Part shown: in pieces, positions 58,031-64,000 of the stretch
How positions within the stretch are numbered: position 1 is the stretch's first letter
Layout of the letters: each line of letters begins with the position of its first letter
Assembly (NCBI GenBank): GCA_032622095.1
Contig: CP136068.1
Coordinates: 186,549,309 to 186,613,308 of the forward strand
DNA from: Siphonodentalium dalli
Lineage: Eukaryota > Mollusca > Scaphopoda > Gadilida > Siphonodentaliidae
DNA: 64,000 bases
Reading direction: 5' to 3'
The notes under the pieces: generated by a model
The model's database searches: none
The model's input: the letters and a program-made list of their open reading frames with translations, nothing else
What the model was told of the DNA's origin: nothing
Made by a program: the position numbers and the translations under genes

Positions 58031-59479
58031 GTAGTGGCGACTATAGCTGCACTGGATACTTTGTCTCACATGCGCTAAAATACACCACCCTCATCTAGTT
58101 TCTCATATGTAACGGTCCGATAACAGAGGAATTTATTTTTTATGGCATGACCGTCAGATTTACACTTGAGAACAACATTTATATCTCTGAATATACCAAT
58201 ATTGATAATTTTGATTGAAACTAGTTAGTTATAATACAACATTCAACATGGCTGTCACACACAGCAGATTTAATTCCAATTATAACTGCAATGCATTGTT
58301 TTGTTAACACTGGAAAATCATTGACATTAGAATATAATATGATGAAAACTGCTGGTTCTAGGATGTGAGAAGGGATTTAGTTTTGCAAAGAGTAAAATCC
58401 AAGATGGCTGCCGGCAGCCATATTTTTGATCGAAAATCGTTCACATTAGACAGCTCTTATCTACACCCGGTGTACGTGCCAAACCATGCAGACTGAATGG
58501 GAAAGTCATTTTCACGTATTGTGATATGGGAATATGTGTGTTTCTCATCGTAAAACAGACAACGAACAACGATTGTATACGTCCACACGAAGCAGGAGTA
58601 TTTACCCACCCACTGCCAGTTCTCCCAGATCAAACCATTTAATAATGTTTTGCTTTTTCTCACTCAAATTTTCGAGAACACCATCCACTATTATAGTTCC
58701 TGGCCTTCCAGCTGCCAAAACAAATGCCGGTATATAGGTGAATCTGTCAATGAAGCCTAGGATTGAACAGAATTTAAAAAATCAGTGTCATTACGCCCCA
58801 GGTGTATTATAACCTACAGTTTCTTGGTAAGCTATATGAGCTTGTGGGTTTTATTCATAGAATTGGGCTTTTTGGGACGGATTAAAAGTCGAACAGCAAC
58901 CCAGAGGCCGAGTCCGGTAAAAGGTGTAGCTGGGAATTTCAATTTCGTTTATTGTCGTTTACATTATTAGTTCATGCATCGGGCGTCTCTCGATACATGC
59001 TTGATTGACCCATGGTTTGTTATTCGGATGTCAAGAAGTGCAAGGCGATTAATTATAACGTGAATTCGTGCGTTAACCATTACCGCGCTGCGCGGTATGT
59101 GTTTATATTGTTCTTTATCCTGTTTTGTTGCATTGTTATTTGAACATCCTTTATTTTTACGGGACATAATTCGGAATGCTATCTACTATTAAACTGCACG
59201 GGGATTTGACGACTGGACAAGAAATTCGAACATGAATCCTATGAGGTGTTTGTTTATATCGGTGTTTAACATGTTATTTAATATCGTTTAGTGAACTTTT
59301 TCATTTAGTTATACGCGACAAATATCGGCATATTATATTCTAAATGAATTGGAATGGTAATTATTAAATATTGCATATTTTCTGATAGAACAGCTATTCC
59401 ACCAAAATGTATGGTGATATCGATAGCATATCCCTGTCGAAAGTTCTATACTTCAAATAGGGATTGGGTGTCCCATGAG
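58031..59479. other. Gene-free stretch, 1.4 kb
   Basis: No exon recognised. AATCCAAGATGGCTGCCGGC near 58397 resembles a common YY1-type or repeat motif. Open frames are at most 68 codons. Confidence 0.4.
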
Positions 59480-60230
59480 ACAGTTTGCCACCTTCTTTTT
59501 GAAAAGTTCAATAGGATTTCGAGAACAACCCCATGTATAAAAAAGTGTATTTCCTTATATAATACATTTTCCCACACCATCAGCTAATATGGAAAGCATG
59601 TAATTTCAGTTCGTGGCGTGTTTAAGACTTCAAATGGGATAGTGGGGTCCTCAAAACAAAACATTCTCCTTTCGTATTTGACAGCCACATTTTGTAAAAA
59701 TGCCCCAGGATTTCGGGGGGACCAACCCACCCATACCAATTGTATGTTTCCCAATAGCACTACCTTTCATTCACACAGCCAGCTAATTTGAGAATATATA
59801 ACTTCAGTGTATGGTGCGTCCGAAATATTAAATGGTTTAGAATATCCTCCAATAACAGTGAGAATTCGCCTTTCTCGTTCGCCAGCCGCTTTCTGTGAAG
59901 TATCCAATACATTAGGAACATCATTTCAGTTCGTAGTGTGTAGACTTCAAATGGGATAGGGGCCTCAAAACAAAGAACATTCACATTTCGTATTTTCCAG
60001 CTGCCTTTTGTAAAGTGCCCTAGTTTTCTGGAACCACCCATACCAATTCTATATAATCCATGACAACACTATCTTTCGTTCACTCATTTAATATTTGGAG
60101 CATATACCTTTCAGTTTGTGGTGTATTTAAGACTTTAAATGGGGTAGGCGGCCGTGAAAAAAACAAAGAAAATTAAACTTTCTTATTTGCCAGCCGCCCT
60201 TTTTAAAGTGCCCTATATGATTTTATTACA
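59480..60230 (+). repeat. Diverged tandem repeat of about 170-330 bp, 3 to 4 units
   Basis: ATTTCAGTTCGTGGCGTGTT, AAGACTTCAAATGGGATAG, CTCAAAACAAA(G/A)AACATTC, TTTCGTATTTGACAGCC and TTTTGTAAA(G)TGCCC, ending with CCACCCATACCAATT, recur starting near 59602, 59788 (partial), 59920 and 60108. Older and patchier than the short-unit arrays. A 93-codon minus frame across it is incidental. Confidence 0.8.
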
Positions 60231-60989
60231 TTTTATACTTGACAAATATAATCTGAAAAATGATACGAGTTAAACAAAAGGGATGGGAGCACAAGTTATT
60301 CAACTTAGAGTATTGCTCCTCTCCCTTAACAATATTGAAACGCATAATAATATTTATATATTGTATTATGTTTGGTCTCAAAGTTTGCTTAGTTGGAATG
60401 TAGTACATAAAAAGGGGATCGAGATCCGGGGTGAGGTCTGGAGTTGTGACTGAACATATATCACCGAGGGGATGTAGGTCCTATGGCGAGATGAGCCGAG
60501 ACTTTTGATAACAATATGGGCGAATACATAGGCGAAGATATAGGCTTATTGGGATTTTGAAAGATTTCCGTCAATGAGATCTACCTGCGTGCTGCTAAAC
60601 AATTTAGCATTTAGAGTATTGGATAGGTTGCTTTGACCGATAGGATATCTTCAACCCTATCAACAAAAAATTCCATTTAGCCATTTCTTCAAATAATTGG
60701 CACTGGAAGAAAAAAATGCAAAGCGTCGTCAATATAAAACCCACATTGACAGTGAAAATAAAGTTTCCAAGTTTCCAAAATTTAACATATCTATTGTGAT
60801 CCACTATATAAATGAAGAATAGTATGCACTCCGGGTTATATGAAATATGTTGAGCGCATGTGCACTGCCTCTCAACAATGTCACAACACTCATATTTTAA
60901 CAGCCGCTTGGTTGTCTGATAAACAAACCCAAATACAAATTCGCAACCAGTATACACATACGGAACAAGTAGAGACAATTGTATAAATG
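60231..60989. other. Gene-free stretch with an unsupported long frame
   Basis: A 124-codon minus frame (60604-60978) has hydrophobic runs but no recognisable domain, no splice borders I trust, and AT-driven composition. Not called as a gene. Confidence 0.4.
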
Positions 60990-61345
60990 TTGGCCAAGTA
61001 TCAACAATGTGTCTATTGAACAGCCTCTATAAGATATCTCCACACAACTTTAAAAGATAACATCAATTTCCTCAGTAGTTCTGAAAATGAATAGATATAA
61101 TTTAAACATTATTACATGAAGCACAATTCCGTGGAGTTGGTATGTAGATGGTATTTAAGAACGCACAATGTCAAAATATGGTCCAATGATTTTTCACAGA
61201 GCTTTGCTGATTGTTCCACTTATACAATAATTCACAGTTAACAAGTATCAACAATGTGTCTACTGAACAGCATCCATCAGATATCTGAACACCACTTTGA
61301 AAAATAAAGCCAATTTGCTCAGTAGTTCGCAACGTGAATAGAAAT
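60990..61345 (+). repeat. Direct repeat of about 105 bp, 2 copies
   Basis: AAGTATCAACAATGTGTCTA begins at about 60998 and 61244. Both continue with TGAACAGC(C/A)TC(T/C)AT, AGATATCT, CAC(A)ACTTT(A/G)AAA and CTCAGTAGTTC. The spacing is 246 bp. The middle part is unrelated. Confidence 0.88.
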
Positions 61346-61924
61346 GATTTCTCGGAAATATGTTCAAGTATGAACACAGCCTGGATGTCGATGACTTACA
61401 CATACTCGAGCCAAAACGTCCGCTATTAAGAAGTCTGAACAAGGAAGTTCATAATACTGAAGCAAAATAATTGTTGCTTGATTTCTTGAAGCGACATTCA
61501 AATTGACGTACGTGATACTTGTGAAAATGGGAGAGTCACTCGTTTCTATTCCCAAACGATTTCGTTAAACAACTGTGATTCAGACTCAAAGCACTCGTGT
61601 CGAAGTGCTCCAATCCTAATCATCATGCCGGTTGTTGCACTTCCTTTGAATCATGGCACATATTTCATATACAATGGAGATAATAGCTCGGTAAGTTTTG
61701 TGCCCCTCTCCTCGTCCCTGACGGGGACGACGCCACAATGCAACATATGTATCCCTAAACCACAGCATGATACTCTTACCTATACTATGGAGATGACAAC
61801 ACATAAGTTTGGTAGAAACCGCCAACAATAAATGTGTTCATTAACTCTGAGGCAATTTTTCCCACCGTCTCTGATTCGAGCGGTGCTCCATTTATGTATC
61901 TGTAAACGAAGTATTAAAATTCTA
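61346..61924. other. Gene-free stretch
   Basis: ACAATGGAGATAATAGCTCG and ACTATGGAGATGACAACACA suggest a weak internal repeat (61671 and 61784). Otherwise nothing recognised. Confidence 0.4.
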
Positions 61925-62055
61925 TGTACTAGAGACCTTTCGCAAAATCACGATTACGGATATGGAAATATCACGCCAATATACGGCCAGAATTTGATTT
62001 TATGTGAGACGTAATATACCCCACTCAGTTAATTATGTGCAGATGTGTCAATAAT
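61925..62055 (-). repeat. Dispersed repeat R17, copy 2 (inverted)
   Basis: GAGACCTTTCGCAAAATCAC, GATTACGGATATGGAAATAT and TTATGTGCAGATGTGTCAA are the reverse complement of 17625-17790. Confidence 0.8.
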
Positions 62056-62269
62056 TAGCTTAGGGACGCTCTAACATTCTCCGTTCATACAGAATTACCT
62101 GTTATTAATAAAATATGTTGTTGTTGTAACTGGGATATGGAAGCCTAGACATATCTGTAATCAATACAACAGCATCTCTGGACACCCGTGTCAGTACACG
62201 ATTTATATCGGGTCACATTAAGATCAATTAGAAAATTCTAAAGTCGTTATCAAAAATAAGTAATTTTTC

Positions 62270-62760
62270 ACACCAAAACGTGTATGGGGAGGGGTAGCTA
62301 AAATCAATTATCTCGCAAACTGTTCAAACTTTCTGTTAACTTCTTTATCTGTATGCTTGCTAGATAACTACTGCACCACATTGATTAAATATGTTGGCGT
62401 TATTACAATATACGTTTAAATGATAATGTTTAAAAAATATATTTCCGTGAAAAAGAGAGATTTTTCAGCAGAAAATAAATGATTCGGTTCCATATGGCAG
62501 GAAAATCCAAACTTACCAACAATTTTTCCTATAAAGTAGATGTGGCAATATTAACACAAACAATCTTGGCAAATAAGTTAGAACTTCGCCACACCGTTCG
62601 CCTGACCAAAATACTTAATTTCTGGAAAAAGTAACTGGTGGGTATCTTTCATCGTCGATTTGACAAAAGCCACCACCAATTCCGATATTTTTCACTATCA
62701 ATTTCGTGAACAATATATGTTTCAACTTGTTCTACTGCGGGTAGGGGTACCGAACCACTT
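62270..62760 (-). repeat. Dispersed repeat R50, copy 2 (inverted)
   Basis: Reverse complement of 50810-51300 block by block, including GGGGAGGGGTAGCTAAAATC, CTTGGCAAATAAGTTAGAAC, TTTGACAAAAGCCACCACC and TTTCAACTTGTTCTACTGC. The copies are moderately diverged. Confidence 0.85.
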
Positions 62761-63339
62761 TTGGCGTTTGGTCACTGCGCTATTTAGTCTCAGTAATATT
62801 ATTCGACACAAGCTAGGGGCCCGTGTATCTGCTTAGGGGTGACGCATATTGGGAGGGGTCAAGTTACAAGCCCTTGTGGTTCATAGTTTGGGTTAATAAA
62901 TATTAGTTTCAACATTATTATGAAAATAAATAAAGTTAATTTATTTTATCAATTATAACAGCATTATAAGCATGCATGCGTGTATTCATGTTTCCGAGTT
63001 TGTTGAATAAAATAATTTGTCCGCAATTTTGAAAGTTATTTAGAGTTCACGTGCTTTCACGAAAATAATAGTAAATATAGTGAAAATGCAACAGAACAGT
63101 TCTTATTCCAAGGTGTATAACTAAGAGAGGAAGAGAGAATGTATTCATTAATATATATGTTTTTGAAGCACATATGCCAAGAAACAATTAAATTGTGAAC
63201 AATATACAAAGTTTGGTATATTTCAATTGCATATCAACTGTTGTTATGAACGACACATTTGACAACCTAATCAACGTGAGAGGAATTGGGAGGGAACATT
63301 TAATGTGGACACAAAGTTTCTGGCGGTCTTTGCCCTTTC
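62761..63339. other. Gene-free stretch
   Basis: AT-rich; no exon or repeat recognised. Confidence 0.4.
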
Positions 63340-63545
63340 TCTCGAAAATGTTATAAAAAATGTTTTTGAGTCCAATTTGAACTTGACCTTTGACCTTGAC
63401 AGAGGTAACTAGAAAATTGCCAACAATGATTTTATTTATCGGGGTATCCCTAGCACATTATTAATATTGTTGGTGTATGGTACTAAAAATGTTTGGCAAA
63501 AATTGTTCTAGCCACCTTTTCTGCCTCCTGACTATAATATCGTAT
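63340..63545 (-). repeat. Dispersed AGGTCA repeat family, copy 4 (inverted)
   Basis: Reverse complement of the first part of copy 2: TTGCCAACAATGATTTTA, ATGGTACTAAAAATGTTTGG and CTGCCTCCTGACTATAATAT. It includes TGACCTTTGACCT at 63384-63396, a perfect DR1 nuclear-receptor site, overlapped by TGACCTTGA. Confidence 0.85.
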
Positions 63546-63980
63546 TCAGCATTCTGTCTGCTGAAATGCAGCGTGTGATCATATAATTAAGACAGTAATC
63601 ATGCGAATATAGTCAAGTTGCAGGCCAGACCGATTGGATTGTCGGCTTCAATGATAATTTTACGGGTGTGTTTTAAGAAGGCGCCCCATTCTGAATTAGT
63701 ATTTAAATGAATATTTCGTTATAAGTAGCAAAAACACCAACTTCACTGTTCCTACTAAACAGCACGGAATACAACTTCAGTCATTGGAACTGGCACAACA
63801 GTTTAAAAGTTCATACAGAACCCGTCGGCAATTAGGCAATGCTTATGTTTACCTACGGCATTACCTATGTCAAAGGTATCAGTTGAAATCATGTATGCTA
63901 GGAGTCCACGGAAGTAAACGGTGTGTGGTTAAGGGATGTCTTAAAATAATGCGAATTTACACGTGTAGACACAAAGTATA

Positions 63981-64000
63981 TAATTGGAGACCTTTCGCAA
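63981..64000 (-). repeat. Partial terminus of dispersed repeat R17
   Basis: GGAGACCTTTCGCAA at the window edge matches the terminal part of the copies at 17.8 and 61.93 kb, in the same orientation as the latter. The rest would lie outside the window. Confidence 0.6.

Noticed and set aside
60604-60978. 124-codon minus-strand frame with hydrophobic runs
   Set aside because: No recognised family, AT-driven composition, no trusted splice sites; could be chance in AT-rich DNA.

Overview
This is a gene-poor, repeat-dominated stretch of an animal nuclear genome. Evidence for a eukaryote: GT-AG splice borders around separated coding exons, long non-coding minisatellites, truncated L2/CR1-like LINEs, a metazoan-type Crypton recombinase and many short foldback DNA elements. 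A mollusc (gastropod or bivalve) is my best inference. It rests on a last exon resembling a molluscan surface-protein family (Cys-rich end, amphipathic stretch, TM helix, short tail), a solitary secreted C-type lectin, and repeats of the 'CATACCAAATATAAGC...GGTTCTTGAG' type. No sequence search was possible.

Layout. 1-3.5 kb: four copies of a degenerate module with TA/CA microsatellites plus a 122-bp tandem repeat. 3.86-12.87 kb: one continuous 53-bp satellite of about 170 units with 3-, 4- and 5-unit higher-order duplications. 13.47-14.73 kb: a foldback complex of four hairpins in alternating orientation. 15.38-15.74 kb: last exon of a membrane protein with a duplicated repetitive tail. 16.5-19.6 kb: two palindromes and 27-bp and 47-bp arrays. 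20.2-22.4 kb: a hairpin pair and two LINE remnants. 23-30.7 kb: arrays with 54-, 53/62-, 70- and 55-bp units. 31.2-32.8 kb: two more hairpin pairs.

33.56-36.1 kb holds a decayed Crypton-like tyrosine recombinase (DUF3504-type), broken by frameshifts and by a 987-bp long-TIR element with a 6-bp target duplication. A 455-bp TIR element abuts its 3' end and recurs at 37.4 kb. 38.35-38.9 kb has two palindromes. 39.3-46 kb (minus strand) contains two exons of a C-type lectin domain separated by a 6.2-kb intron, which holds a 39-bp minisatellite and an inverted-repeat element. 46-64 kb is mostly dispersed and tandem repeats with no convincing gene.

Functionally there are only two host genes, both partial (membrane protein, plus strand; lectin, minus strand), and dead or non-autonomous mobile elements. 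The most striking items are the dual-hairpin foldback family seen at four loci, the nested-insertion history of the Crypton, and dispersed repeats carrying AGGTCA nuclear-receptor half-sites, including a perfect DR1.
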